In this document: in pieces, positions 15,871 to 25,124 of the stretch | Layout: each line of letters starts with the position of its first letter | Position numbering within the stretch: the first letter of the stretch is position 1 | Assembly: GCF_017545445.1 (NCBI RefSeq) | Contig: NZ_JAFWOM010000140.1 | Span: 1-64,000 of the forward strand | Direction: 5' to 3' | Source: Fibrobacter sp. | GTDB taxonomy: Bacteria > Fibrobacterota > Fibrobacteria > Fibrobacterales > Fibrobacteraceae | DNA: 64,000 nt | Translations under genes and position numbers: made by a program | The notes under the pieces: generated by a model | What the model saw: the letters and a program-made list of their open reading frames with translations, nothing else | Databases searched by the model: none | What the model was told of the DNA's origin: nothing

Positions 15871-17286
15871 TTATTTTATCGTAACTCTCTGAATCAAATT
15901 CGACATTCCACTCTTGACGCGGACTACATAGAATCCTTCAGAAAGGTTATCCAGCTCTGCGGCTCCGTTTTTGCATAGTGTGCTGAACACGGGGCGGCCC
16001 TGCATGTCGAATATGTCAACTTTAGTTGCCTTGGCGGTGGCTCCCGTAATGAACAGCGTGCGACCGGCAAGGTGCATCGAAAGACTGCCGTGGTTTGCGA
16101 ACAGTTTGATGGCTTCTGCGGTGTCCTTTTTGGTCGTGTCCTTGACTGTTGTATCTTTTTTCGTCGTATCCGTTACAGTGGTGTCCTTCTTGGCTGTATC
16201 CTTGGGCGGTTCATAAGTCTGGAGTCTCACCAAGATGCTGTCGAAAGCGGGCTTCGGTTTCAAATTGTCATCGTAGATAAGGCCTTTTTGCCTATTCAGT
16301 CCGCCAAGCCAGCTCCATTTGTCAGATACGCCCCAAATCAGGTACGTGTCCGCATTCGGTTCTTCGAGGATGATGTCCAGGTATTGACGGAACGTTTGTC
16401 CCTGACGTTCAAGGTCTTTTTTGCTGACGTTGATGCCGCTCTTGAATCCGATATCGAGTTCTGTAATTTTCAGCTTGACATTAAGTTTTGCAAGTTCCTT
16501 GGCGAGAGAGCGGAGGCTATCTGGCGAGCCGATAAAGTGCTTGTCGGTGGTGGTGTCTTCCACGTGCGTCTGAGAACCCACGCAATGGATAGGAATGCCG
16601 TTCTTGACCCAACGCTTCACCTGCTCCAGCAAGAAACCCGCTTTTGCCTTCGGGTTGATGCCTTGTTCGAGGTTGTAGTCGTTATAGCAGAGTTCCGCGT
16701 CCGGGTCAACGGCGTGCGTCCACACGAATGCGGAGTCGATGAATTCCGGACCGATGCCCTGGTACCAGACGGATTGGGAGCGCCACATCGGTTCGTTGTT
16801 GCTGATGGCTTCGTTCACCACGTCCCATTCGGCAACTTTGCCTTTCCAGTGTCCGACCACATTTTGGATGTGGTTCTTGAGCACCTTGAGCAGTTTTTGC
16901 TTGTCATTCCTGTAGTTGTTCACCCAGCCCGGGACTTGGCTGTGCCAGGCGAGGGCATGGCCGCGGACTCGCATCCCGTTTTGCTGGGCGTATTTGACCA
17001 TTTTGTCGCCATTGCCGTAGTTGAACCTGCCTTCCTGCGGCTCGGTTGCATCGAACTTCATCTCGTTTTCGGCAACGACGATGTTGAATTGGGTTTTGTG
17101 AATTTGCTCGTAATTGCCGGGAAGGCCGCCACTGAACCATTGCGAATTCAGAATAGCTCCGACGTAGATGCCATTTTTTTCTGCAAGGGATCTAAGGGTT
17201 TCGTCTGCGGCGAAGGCATTTGTGATACCTGCACCTAAAAGGGTTGTGCCAAACACAAGACCCGCTAAAGCATGAGCCTTTTTCAT
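15871..17286 (-). CDS. GH10 endo-beta-1,4-xylanase (paralogue 2)
   Basis: A 471-aa secreted xylanase closely related to the gene at 13186-14640. The signal peptide ends TNAFA and the GH10 barrel has acid/base Glu159 (WDVVNEA) and nucleophile Glu276 (ITELDIGF). A KKDTTVTDTT-type linker follows, then a C-terminal sorting-type domain (VDIFDMQGRPVFS to FYVVRV). The ATG at 17286 follows GAGGAG. A TTTTATTTATCTT box lies about 50 bp upstream, matching paralogue 1. Both enzymes should cut xylan outside the cell. The loops around residues 240-260 differ, which may give different substrate preferences. Confidence 0.95.
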   Translation of the reverse strand: MKKAHALAGLVFGTTLLGAGITNAFAADETLRSLAEKNGIYVGAILNSQWFSGGLPGNYEQIHKTQFNIVVAENEMKFDATEPQEGRFNYGNGDKMVKYAQQNGMRVRGHALAWHSQVPGWVNNYRNDKQKLLKVLKNHIQNVVGHWKGKVAEWDVVNEAISNNEPMWRSQSVWYQGIGPEFIDSAFVWTHAVDPDAELCYNDYNLEQGINPKAKAGFLLEQVKRWVKNGIPIHCVGSQTHVEDTTTDKHFIGSPDSLRSLAKELAKLNVKLKITELDIGFKSGINVSKKDLERQGQTFRQYLDIILEEPNADTYLIWGVSDKWSWLGGLNRQKGLIYDDNLKPKPAFDSILVRLQTYEPPKDTAKKDTTVTDTTKKDTTVKDTTKKDTAEAIKLFANHGSLSMHLAGRTLFITGATAKATKVDIFDMQGRPVFSTLCKNGAAELDNLSEGFYVVRVKSGMSNLIQRVTIK

Positions 17287-17397
17287 CTTATGTACTCCTC
17301 AATTTACCCTAATCCAAATTGGAACACCCAATAATTAAGATAAATAAAAAAATGTACAATAGATGTAAAGAAAGATATACGAAAGAGGGCGCGCTCC

Positions 17398-18012
17398 CTA
17401 TTCGCTCTGTTGTTCTGGGCTATCGCATTCTTTTTTAAAGTGTTTTCTTAAAAAAAGTAAAATGATGGACATTATTGTTATGGCGATTGCGTATATAATT
17501 ATCGCTATCCAAAGATACTGATTGATTTTATAGTGGAAGGAAAATAAAATATCTAAGGAAAAAGAAAAAAATGAAAGAATGAATGGCGATGCTAGAACGA
17601 TTATGGCTTCGGCGTTGTTTTTTGCTACAAAAAGGTGCTTGTAAAAAAATAAGAATATCATGCTGAAAGCAAATGTCATTAGACACGGAAGAATTAATAA
17701 AAGGAAGTTCTCAAAATCAGAAATGATGTTTGTAAAACAAAATAATGAGGGAATGGATAAAAAAATTGTTGTGGCGATCTTGAAGCATTTTGTTGTTGTT
17801 CTAAATGAATTGTGAAAATTCTCGTTTTGCGATAAATTAAGAACCTCTCCATCTTTTGATGGAACTCGCCAAGGAGTGAGGTTTGTGATGCGCATGAGGA
17901 TAATGAACAATAATGTGGAACTTGGAATGATTATACATGAGAGAATACATGAGAGAACTATTGTCGGAAATAAAACGGATAAAATATACAATAATAAAAA
18001 TAAAAGTCCCAT
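17398..18012 (-). CDS. Four-TM membrane protein, small paralogous family (member A)
   Basis: A 204-aa very hydrophobic protein with about four to five membrane segments and a short charged tail. Between the first and second segments it carries the family mark QNENF...KCFKIATTIFLSIPSL. Members at 18025, 25121, 25720 and 26307 show the related QNK...KK..GFKIAT. I do not recognise a named family. It is the last gene after GH44 and member B, with 12-bp gaps, so it is likely in that operon. AGGA lies upstream of the ATG. Base composition is AT-richer than that of the enzyme genes. Confidence 0.75.
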   Translation of the reverse strand: MGLLFLLLYILSVLFPTIVLSCILSCIIIPSSTLLFIILMRITNLTPWRVPSKDGEVLNLSQNENFHNSFRTTTKCFKIATTIFLSIPSLFCFTNIISDFENFLLLILPCLMTFAFSMIFLFFYKHLFVAKNNAEAIIVLASPFILSFFSFSLDILFSFHYKINQYLWIAIIIYAIAITIMSIILLFLRKHFKKECDSPEQQSE

Positions 18013-18024
18013 CGAAATATCCTG

Positions 18025-18612
18025 TTACGAATTGCTTTGGTTTATTTTCAAGGTAAATGATTTTCTTATAGAAACTAAAATGAAGGCCATTATACCTAAG
18101 GCGATTGCATATAAAACAAGAAGTTCTATTCCAATAAGAAGAAAGAATGTCTTGATTCCTTCATCGATTGCTATTCCTAGAATGACGAAGTAGATACCTA
18201 AAGAAATTGATGGAATAAATGGCAATGATAAAAAGAATATCGCTTTGGCGTTGCTTGTAGCCGAAAAAAGTTGATTGCAAAAAAAGGATACGCATGACAT
18301 GCTGGATGCAAATACAGCAAGGGCCGGGATAATTAAGAGGATGTATGGATTTAAAACGTCATGATAACCAAGCTGTCCGTGTGAAATGTTTATAATGCAA
18401 TATAATGTGGGGATGAATAGGAACGCGTTTGTGGCGATTTTGAAGCCTCCTATTACTTTTTTTGTTGAAGAAAGTAATTTTTTGTTTCGCAATAAGTCGA
18501 GATGTTGGCTTTCTTTTGATGTGGTTCGCCTTTTAAAAGAGAAAAATGATATAAGCGATTGAATTAAAATCGGTATTGAAAATGGCAAAATAAAAATTAG
18601 TACAAGTTCCAT
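18025..18612 (-). CDS. Four-TM membrane protein, small paralogous family (member B)
   Basis: A 195-aa integral membrane protein with the family mark RNKKL...KKVIGGFKIATNAFLFIPTLYCI before its second membrane segment, and a basic C-terminus. It starts 11 bp after the GH44 stop, with AAGGAT before the ATG, and ends 12 bp before member A. Association with a secreted glucanase gene hints at a surface or export-linked role, but nothing in the sequence proves it. Confidence 0.77.
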   Translation of the reverse strand: MELVLIFILPFSIPILIQSLISFFSFKRRTTSKESQHLDLLRNKKLLSSTKKVIGGFKIATNAFLFIPTLYCIINISHGQLGYHDVLNPYILLIIPALAVFASSMSCVSFFCNQLFSATSNAKAIFFLSLPFIPSISLGIYFVILGIAIDEGIKTFFLLIGIELLVLYAIALGIMAFILVSIRKSFTLKINQSNS

Positions 18613-18623
18613 CGTCTTGATCC

Positions 18624-20600
18624 TTATTTCACGACAATGTTATAACTCTGTGCATCGACTTTTAAAATGTATTTGCCGGCGCGTGGCGCTGTAAGGTTGA
18701 GTGTTGGTGAGCCTGCGTTCCAAAATCCGCTTGCGATCACTTGTCCGAGAACGTTGCTTAAAGCGTATCGCGTTGTGGCGGCGTTATTTCGGTTGCCCGC
18801 AATACTCGACACAACTATGTTCCGGCCTTGTGTGGCGATGGCGAATCTCGCGGTGCTAATTCCTGAGCGTCTATGTAGCTCGCCGGGTTTGATGGCGTCG
18901 GTTGAATCTACGACTTGGGGTTTTTCTGTGCTCAAGAGTACTGCGGTGATGGATTTTGCAGGTAATGTCATTGTGAATTTATTTGCAAAACTTGTGGTTG
19001 TGCTGGTCGAACCCCCGCTGACTTTAGCACTTACGGCGTCTTCTTTCAGGGCGTTTTTCGTGTGCGATACGAACGTTTCGCCTGTAATTCCTGCAAGGGT
19101 GAGCGTTTTGAATTTTGTTTTTGCATCGAAATTTTCCACCTTCAGTTGCACGTCTTGAGCGTCTTTTTCGGCGCGGTTTACAAAGATGACTGTCAGCGAA
19201 TCGCCTTTGTTTGTAATGGAACTGTATGCGGAAACGAGTGAATCGTTAGAAGATGTCGATTGCACGCGGTTTGCGTGGCCGTAACGACTGAAAAGGTGAA
19301 GAACTTCGTACATGCCGTCGTTCCAAGTCCACGGGGTGAAAATCTCGACGCCGTTTTCTTGCATGGTGCCGATGAACGAGGCGTAGGTGAGGGCTGTGAC
19401 CATCGGGTCGTTTTCGTCGATAAGGCTTGTTTCGGTGATGCCAAGCGTGATGCCGTGGCCTTCGCCGAAGTATTGATTAAGCCAGTCGTTGATTCGCTTG
19501 AAGATGAATTCCTTGGTTTTGTTGTTGTCCCATTTGCCGGTGACGTTCTTGATTCCGTTGGCGCCGGGGTAGTTGTAGGTCGTGTCGAACAGTACGCGGT
19601 GCCAGTTCATGCGGGATTCGTAATCTTTTTCGCTCGGGTACCAATGTATGTCGAAAACGTCGAGCAGTCGCACTCCGGATTTTTTCTGTTCTTCGGCGAT
19701 TTTCATGATAAAGTATTCGAGCCAACAGTAGTTGCGGTCGGGACCTTTAGGACGGTCTTCTTTGTTGTACGAGCCGATAGAACACCATTGCCATTCGTTT
19801 GCAGTGACTGGGCCGGTGAGCTTGATGTCTTTCCACAGAGCTCGGGCTTTCTTGGCAACGTCAATGTAATGCTCTACTAGAAAATCTCCCGTGACGGGCA
19901 AGTCGAGGTCGGAATGCGTGCCGCGCCAGATTTCCATTTCGTTGTCCATGCTCCAGTACTTGAAACGGTTCATGTCAAACTTGAGCTCGTCACGCCAATA
20001 GGGAATGATAGCCACGGTGGAATCGGCGGGCCATTCCATGTTGTAGAGTTTGTAGTCGCCAGCCTTGATAAGCGTTTCGCCATCGTCAGCGACTTCGCCG
20101 CCACCCGCGAGATCGAGCGTTGATTTTGCGTTTTGACCATGTTCCTGTTTCCAGTTCCAGTCGCCAAAGTTGTATTCGGTGGAACTTGCTGCCCATCCGG
20201 TGAGCTGGAAAGCGTACATGGCGTCGATTCCGGGCATCTTACCGAGGACTTTCTGAGCGGTGTTTGCCCAGTCGTGCGAATAGACGTTGTTGTACCAGTC
20301 GGGGTGAACGGTCATTTTGTGGCGCCAGTTGTATCGCGTGGCGTTGTTGCCGTTGTTTGCACGCAAAAAGTGAACGCCCGCTTCGAGCATCTGGTTGATG
20401 AACGCTTCTTCGGTAGAATCGGTTTCGGCGGTGCCGTCGCTTATTTTGTCAATGTTTCGCCCGTACAGATACGGCGAAATTTTCATGACGCCTTTCTGCG
20501 TATTGACGGTGACGTCAATGGCGGCGTGAGTTGCGGTTGTGAAACATGCTGCTAAAAGCACAGCAGCAGTTCCGAAAATGTGGCTAGATGAATATCCCAT
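18624..20600 (-). CDS. GH44-type endoglucanase/xyloglucanase
   Basis: A 658-aa secreted enzyme. The signal peptide ends at ATHAA. A GH44-like catalytic barrel follows, with YWSMDNEMEIW as the acid/base Glu strand and LGITETS as the nucleophile strand; both match the GH44 pattern (WSLDNEP and related). After the barrel comes a beta-sandwich, then a C-terminal sorting-type domain (RYALSNVLGQVIASG to YILKVDAQ). The start at 20600 has AAAAGG before it; an upstream TTG frame is rejected. A promoter with TTGACT and TATACT 16 bp apart lies at 20715-20742. Members attack beta-1,4-glucans and xyloglucan. Two small membrane protein genes follow in the operon. Confidence 0.87.
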   Translation of the reverse strand: MGYSSSHIFGTAAVLLAACFTTATHAAIDVTVNTQKGVMKISPYLYGRNIDKISDGTAETDSTEEAFINQMLEAGVHFLRANNGNNATRYNWRHKMTVHPDWYNNVYSHDWANTAQKVLGKMPGIDAMYAFQLTGWAASSTEYNFGDWNWKQEHGQNAKSTLDLAGGGEVADDGETLIKAGDYKLYNMEWPADSTVAIIPYWRDELKFDMNRFKYWSMDNEMEIWRGTHSDLDLPVTGDFLVEHYIDVAKKARALWKDIKLTGPVTANEWQWCSIGSYNKEDRPKGPDRNYCWLEYFIMKIAEEQKKSGVRLLDVFDIHWYPSEKDYESRMNWHRVLFDTTYNYPGANGIKNVTGKWDNNKTKEFIFKRINDWLNQYFGEGHGITLGITETSLIDENDPMVTALTYASFIGTMQENGVEIFTPWTWNDGMYEVLHLFSRYGHANRVQSTSSNDSLVSAYSSITNKGDSLTVIFVNRAEKDAQDVQLKVENFDAKTKFKTLTLAGITGETFVSHTKNALKEDAVSAKVSGGSTSTTTSFANKFTMTLPAKSITAVLLSTEKPQVVDSTDAIKPGELHRRSGISTARFAIATQGRNIVVSSIAGNRNNAATTRYALSNVLGQVIASGFWNAGSPTLNLTAPRAGKYILKVDAQSYNIVVK

Positions 20601-20714
20601 AACAACAATCCTTTTGATTCTTCTTAAAATAAACAAATAAGTCTGTCATGTAACAATCCGTTTTTACGAAACTTGTTGATCTATATGCTACGATTGTTGC
20701 ATATATGTAAATTT

Positions 20715-20742
20715 AGTATAGATTTTTTGTGAAAATAGTCAA
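20715..20742 (-). promoter_or_regulatory. Promoter of the GH44 operon
   Basis: Minus strand TTGACT (20742-20737), 16-bp spacer, TATACT (20720-20715). This is a near-consensus sigma-70 promoter with a leader of about 110 nt. Confidence 0.65.
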
Positions 20743-20781
20743 TTTTTTGTTAAAAATTTAGATTTTTGTTGCATAAAGATA

Positions 20782-20810
20782 TTGACTAGACGGAAGGGTG
20801 ATTGTATATT
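20782..20810 (+). promoter_or_regulatory. Promoter of the 20842 lipoprotein gene
   Basis: TTGACT (20782-20787), 17-bp spacer, TATATT (20805-20810), followed by TAC. It is divergent from the GH44 promoter. Confidence 0.65.
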
Positions 20811-20841
20811 TACGATTGTAAAAAGGTTAAGGAAGTGTTTT

Positions 20842-21693
20842 ATGAAACGATTTTTATTGCCTCTATCTTCGTTGTTGCTCGTTGTCGCTTGTGGTGAAGA
20901 TTCCTCCAGTGCGTTCGACGCATGGTCCGAAAATCAGTCTAGTTCCGCATGGATTGCTTCGAGCTCTTCGAACTCTCGCAATGACATGAGTGGTTCATCT
21001 TCGTCATCCTGGACCCTATCGTCTAGCGACTCTAGGGTGACAAGTTGCAGTTCCAAGGTCCCTTAGCCTGTCGAAGGGTCGAGTTCTTCTGCAAAAAAAT
21101 TGTCGGGTGAAGTCTCTGGCGATCCATTGCAAATCTTCAAGACGCGGGTTCCGAAAAAAGCGGTTTATCACTGCGACTTGACGCAAGAATTGGGAGGTTT
21201 CGAAGGCGATTTCGACCAGAAAGATTGGATTTGTTCTTTTAAGTATGCGGGTATGGAAGGCTATGTTTATGTGCAGGCTTCGCCTACGGGGTGTACGTCG
21301 CATTGGGGTTTTTACCCTGATATTGGGGTCGATTCGGCTGTTATCTATGTCAACGGAAAGTATGAAACTTTGAATGACGTGACGTATGACTGGGGCGGAA
21401 ATCATCATGCTGACTCATTCCGCTTTAGCTATGATGGCAAAGTATTTGAATATTCACGTTCTTCAATAAACGGTTTTGCTTTTCGCCCTTGCCATGAAAT
21501 GGATTGTCTCAAAGTTTATGAGGCCGATGGTACGACGCTCATAGAAGACGGTTGCAACATTAATGGTGATGATTTAAGCAAGGTTCGGCAATTGCCTATT
21601 GTATGTCGTTTTGCGAACGTGGATGATGGTTCGTTTGGTGGTTTTACCGACAATTTTGAACTTTGTCCGGGCGATAGTCGTTTGTCTGAATAG
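20842..21693 (+). pseudogene. Lipoprotein gene interrupted by one in-frame TAG
   Basis: The frame opens MKRFLLPLSSLLLVVAC with a Ser-rich linker and meets TAG at 21064-21066, then stays open in the same frame to 21693. The downstream part (from about 21115) is clearly related to the C-terminal half of the lipoprotein at 24024-25124. Shared landmarks are ICSFKY, EGYVYVQ, RPCHEMDCLKVYEADG and the final CRF/CRH motif. The stop falls within a dispersed repeat whose usual form is CCTGAGCCTGTCGAAGGG; here GAG has become TAG. So the gene is a recent nonsense pseudogene, unless TAG is read through. AAGGAAG lies before the ATG. Confidence 0.8.
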
Positions 21694-21720
21694 TGAAAAA
21701 TAGTTTGTTAGGAGCTTATA

Positions 21721-24012
21721 ATGCGTTTGGGTCGCTTCGCTTATATTCAATTCTTGCTTGCATTACTGATGGCGGCGTTGTTGGCGTGTAGTGATGACAA
21801 TCCGGCTTTCGTTTTTCCTTGTGATGAACAATCTGGAGAATGTGGCGATGCAGTCTCTAGTTCTTCTCGTCATTCCGGGCTTGACCCGGAATCTTCGAGT
21901 GGCGTGGATTCTATCAGTTCTTCGAGTTCTCGCAATGACGTAAGCAGTTCATCCATAGGATCCAGCGATTCTCCGCTTCCCGTTTTTATCCAGAACGATG
22001 ATGAATATACCGGTTTTTACAAACAAGATGGCTACACGGCTTTCCGCAAGATGTCCTATGCCTCGAAAACGGAAATGGGGATAAGCTATCTCGTAAAATT
22101 TGTCATTGCGGATTTTGATACCGACAAACCTCAGGTCCATTTTATGAATACGATGAGGTATTCGTATCATTACGATTTTGCGGAAATGGTGCTGGGCGAT
22201 ACGCGTTCGCTTGCTGTTTTTAATGTGGAAACGTATTTTAGTGCCGAAAAGAATACTGCCGCAGGAACGCTTGCTTATTATCCGTCTGTCGATTCCATGA
22301 TTGCGTTGACGTTTTTCCCGTCGGATTATATCTCGCCGGAGCAAGTTGCTCTTGCTTATAAGTTAATTGAAGAAAGATTGTTGTTCCTCAATTCGAGTGG
22401 TTCTAAAAATCGCTTGTTCTATATGCCGGCGGGCTCGACCGCCGAGAGGGCTGCTGCCGAATACGCTGACGAATTTAAAAAAGCGGATATTCTCGTCTTT
22501 ACGCATGCGGAACTTTTTGGTGATATTCCTTACCAGATTATGAATACGGGAACGGCTTACGGGACGCTCCGCAAGCTCACTGCCGCAGAACTCGATACGG
22601 CGATTGTCTCTTCGCATGATATTTTGATTCTTGAAACGCTCCCTGCCGAAATACCGCTTGTCGCGGCTACCATCAGTAAGGACGCTCAGACGCCACTTTC
22701 GCATGTGAACCTTGCTGCTCAAGCACGCAAGACGCCGAACATCGCCTTTAACGGGAATGAACTCCCTGATAGTTTGCTAGCTCTTTGCGGAAAGCTTGTA
22801 AAGCTGGAAGTTAAATCGAACTCTTATACGGTCCACGAAGCAACGCTCGATGAGGCTCAAGCGTTCTGGAACAAGAATGTGCGTGAACAGAAAACGCTTT
22901 CGTTCGATTTGTCGGATTCGGGACTCGTCGATTTTGCAAATCTCGATTTCAAATCATCAAAATCAGTGGGCGTGAAGGCGGCGAATCTTGCTGAACTTCA
23001 CAAGTTGATTCCCGAAAATTCACCAGACGGATTTGCAGTTCCGTTCTACCATTACAGCAACTTTATGGATTACGCTCAAGTCACGGAGGAACTGTGCGGA
23101 CGCTCTTTTGAGGATTGCGGAAAAGAAGGCCGTGCGTCTGAAATTTGTACGCAAGTGAAAAATGCCTGCGTCAGTGCCCTTCGGCAAGCTCAGGGAACTG
23201 AATCAGCCGAAGCGTCCAAGTCTGCTACGCTCCGTAGCTACATTGAAAATCTTATCGCTCGTGAAGATTTTGTGACGGATACGCGTTTGCGAGAAGCTGT
23301 ACTCGACAACATCCGCTATATGTTCAAGCATATTCCTGTGGATAAAGATTTTGGCGATGCTCTCGATGCTAAAGTTCGCACGCTTTACGGTGAAGCGGGT
23401 GTGCGTCTGCGTTCCAGTACGAATTCCGAGGATTTGGAAGACTTTAACGGGGCTGGGCTTTATAAGTCCGTCAAGGCGACGGCACGCGAAAAGGATTTGC
23501 CGTCCGATGAAATTCGCAAGGTGTGGGCTTCTGTGTGGAGCTTCAAGGCGTTCGAGGAACGGACTCTTTGGAACATCAATCACATGTCTGTGCAAATGGC
23601 TGTTGCGGTTCATGAAGCGTACCCCGATGAAGTTGCGAATGGCGTTATCATCACGCAGAACATTGCGGATTACTCGGTTGCAGGAATTTATGCGAATATC
23701 CAAGTGGGCGAAACGTCAATTACGAATCCCGAAGGCGGCGAACTCCCGGAAATCATTTCGATTATTCCATCTCCGCCTCCGGCACGCGGCGTACAGAGTG
23801 TTTTGTTGCAACATTCTTCGTTGTGTCCTGATTCGTTGATTCTGACGGATGGTGAAATATATTCGCTTTATCAATTTGTTTTGAAAATTCAAAACCGTTT
23901 TGCGGTACTTTACAACGTGTATTCCGACGCACTTGCCCTCGACATTGAATTCAAGGTGATGGGGGAAGACCGCAAGTTGATTTTTAAACAAGTTCGTCCA
24001 TATATTCTTTAA
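21721..24012 (+). CDS. Lipoprotein with glucan-water-dikinase-like phosphohistidine and ATP-grasp modules
   Basis: A 763-aa lipoprotein (lipid Cys23 in ALLACSDD) with a Ser-rich linker at about 45-80. The middle has a phosphohistidine-type segment TPLSHVNLAAQARKTPNIA with His328. The C-terminal part has an ATP-grasp/PPDK-like segment, RLRSSTNSEDLEDFNGAGLY (from about 562) and KLIFKQVRPY near the end. In PEP synthase and PPDK the ATP-grasp domain comes first. The order here is that of starch/glucan water dikinases, and the PEP barrel is absent. An enzyme of this type needs ATP, which is odd for an exported protein, so it may be a binding or degenerate form. A dispersed repeat is translated within it as ALRQAQGTE. 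Confidence 0.8.
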   Translation: MRLGRFAYIQFLLALLMAALLACSDDNPAFVFPCDEQSGECGDAVSSSSRHSGLDPESSSGVDSISSSSSRNDVSSSSIGSSDSPLPVFIQNDDEYTGFYKQDGYTAFRKMSYASKTEMGISYLVKFVIADFDTDKPQVHFMNTMRYSYHYDFAEMVLGDTRSLAVFNVETYFSAEKNTAAGTLAYYPSVDSMIALTFFPSDYISPEQVALAYKLIEERLLFLNSSGSKNRLFYMPAGSTAERAAAEYADEFKKADILVFTHAELFGDIPYQIMNTGTAYGTLRKLTAAELDTAIVSSHDILILETLPAEIPLVAATISKDAQTPLSHVNLAAQARKTPNIAFNGNELPDSLLALCGKLVKLEVKSNSYTVHEATLDEAQAFWNKNVREQKTLSFDLSDSGLVDFANLDFKSSKSVGVKAANLAELHKLIPENSPDGFAVPFYHYSNFMDYAQVTEELCGRSFEDCGKEGRASEICTQVKNACVSALRQAQGTESAEASKSATLRSYIENLIAREDFVTDTRLREAVLDNIRYMFKHIPVDKDFGDALDAKVRTLYGEAGVRLRSSTNSEDLEDFNGAGLYKSVKATAREKDLPSDEIRKVWASVWSFKAFEERTLWNINHMSVQMAVAVHEAYPDEVANGVIITQNIADYSVAGIYANIQVGETSITNPEGGELPEIISIIPSPPPARGVQSVLLQHSSLCPDSLILTDGEIYSLYQFVLKIQNRFAVLYNVYSDALALDIEFKVMGEDRKLIFKQVRPYIL
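21868..21893. repeat. Dispersed hairpin inside a Ser-linker coding region
   Basis: CGTCATTCCGGG then a short loop and CCCGGAATC form a hairpin read as RHSGLDPES. A near copy is at 24378-24403 in the next lipoprotein gene. Confidence 0.8.
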
Positions 24013-24023
24013 TAGGTGTTGTT

Positions 24024-25124
24024 ATGAATTTATATAAGATTTTGCCAATTTGCTCACTGCTTTTTGTTGCTTGCGCCGATGAAAATTCCGATAGTATATT
24101 CAAAGTGGAATCTGAAAATTTAATGAGTTCCTCTTGGATTGCTTCGAGTTCTTCGAACTCTCGCAATGACGAGAATAGTTCTTCAAGCATTCGCAATGAC
24201 GTGAGTAGCTCATCGCAAACCGTCATCCTGAGCTCCAGCGATAATTCGACAAGCTCATCAACCGGATCCAGTAACAGTTCGTCAAGTGCCACGGCGGTCG
24301 CCGTGTCGTCGTCCGTGACTGCTCCCACGTCGTCATCCTCGGAGCAAAGCGTAGGGGATCCATCCAGCAGCTCCTCCCGTCATTCCGGATTTGATCCGGA
24401 ATCTTCAAGTTCTCGCAATGACGAGAATAGTTCTTCAAGCATTCGCAATGACGTGAGCAGCTCATCGCAAACCGTCATCCTAAGCTCCAGCGATAATTCG
24501 ACAAGCTCATTAACCGGATCCAGTAACAGTTCGTCAAGTGCCGCGACGGTCGCCTTGTCATCCAGCAGCGAAACGGTCGCAGACCCGACGAAACTTTTTG
24601 ATATCCGCGTTCCAAATCAGGAAGCTCTTTTCTGCATGGACAGCTCTGCATACACGGTGTTTAAAAGATATGTTGAAGAAAAAGATCTCATTTGTAGCTT
24701 TAAATATGATGGCGAAGAAGGCTTTGTGTATGTGCAGAGTAATCCGACAAAATGTATCGGAAGCGAGCTAATCCCTGTATATGATGTTCATAAGGCAGAA
24801 TTTTTTGTCAATGGTTCCAAGCAAGAAATTACGGATGTGAAATACTACGGTGGTGGATCGCATGGAACTTATTCCATTAGGTTTACATACAAAGGCAAAG
24901 TTTTTGATTACGGTTATTCTACGATGGGCATGGGCGGTCGCCCTTGTCAAGATGTCGATTGTATGAACGTCTATGAAGCTGACGGAAAAACTCTTGTCCA
25001 AAATGGATGCGTCAAGAGAGAACGCTCGCTTCCGGTAGTTTGCCGCCATGCTAAAAAAGACGGAACTTTCACCAGTTTCGAAGATACTTACCACATTTGC
25101 GAATCAGATATTTTTGAGGATTAA
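24024..25124 (+). CDS. Ser-linker lipoprotein, intact paralogue of the 20842 pseudogene
   Basis: A 366-aa lipoprotein (lipobox FVACAD). A very long linker of about 150 residues is built of Ser runs mixed with translated dispersed repeats (SRNDENSSSS, RHSGFDPESS, QTVILSSSD). A C-terminal domain of about 180 aa contains six or more Cys. Two linker segments, 24159-24302 and 24411-24554, are near-identical direct repeats 252 bp (84 codons) apart. The C-terminal domain is related to the one at 21115-21693. Function unknown; secreted, probably disulphide-bonded. Its stop overlaps the convergent gene at 25121 by 4 bp. Confidence 0.8.
   Translation: MNLYKILPICSLLFVACADENSDSIFKVESENLMSSSWIASSSSNSRNDENSSSSIRNDVSSSSQTVILSSSDNSTSSSTGSSNSSSSATAVAVSSSVTAPTSSSSEQSVGDPSSSSSRHSGFDPESSSSRNDENSSSSIRNDVSSSSQTVILSSSDNSTSSLTGSSNSSSSAATVALSSSSETVADPTKLFDIRVPNQEALFCMDSSAYTVFKRYVEEKDLICSFKYDGEEGFVYVQSNPTKCIGSELIPVYDVHKAEFFVNGSKQEITDVKYYGGGSHGTYSIRFTYKGKVFDYGYSTMGMGGRPCQDVDCMNVYEADGKTLVQNGCVKRERSLPVVCRHAKKDGTFTSFEDTYHICESDIFED
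24159..24554. repeat. 144-bp direct repeat within the linker (two copies)
   Basis: Copies at 24159-24302 and 24411-24554 differ at only about six positions and are in frame (252-bp offset). The hairpin element 24378-24403 lies between them. Recombination between copies would lengthen or shorten the linker by 84 residues. Confidence 0.9.

Noticed and set aside
16072-17238. Long plus-strand frames opposite both GH10 genes (also 13315-14622)
   Set aside because: They occur in the same place opposite two paralogous genes, as expected for shadows, and lack signals of their own.
20782-20841. An earlier start for the 20842 lipoprotein gene
   Set aside because: The upstream TTG coincides with the -35 box, and the signal peptide and Shine-Dalgarno fit the ATG at 20842.
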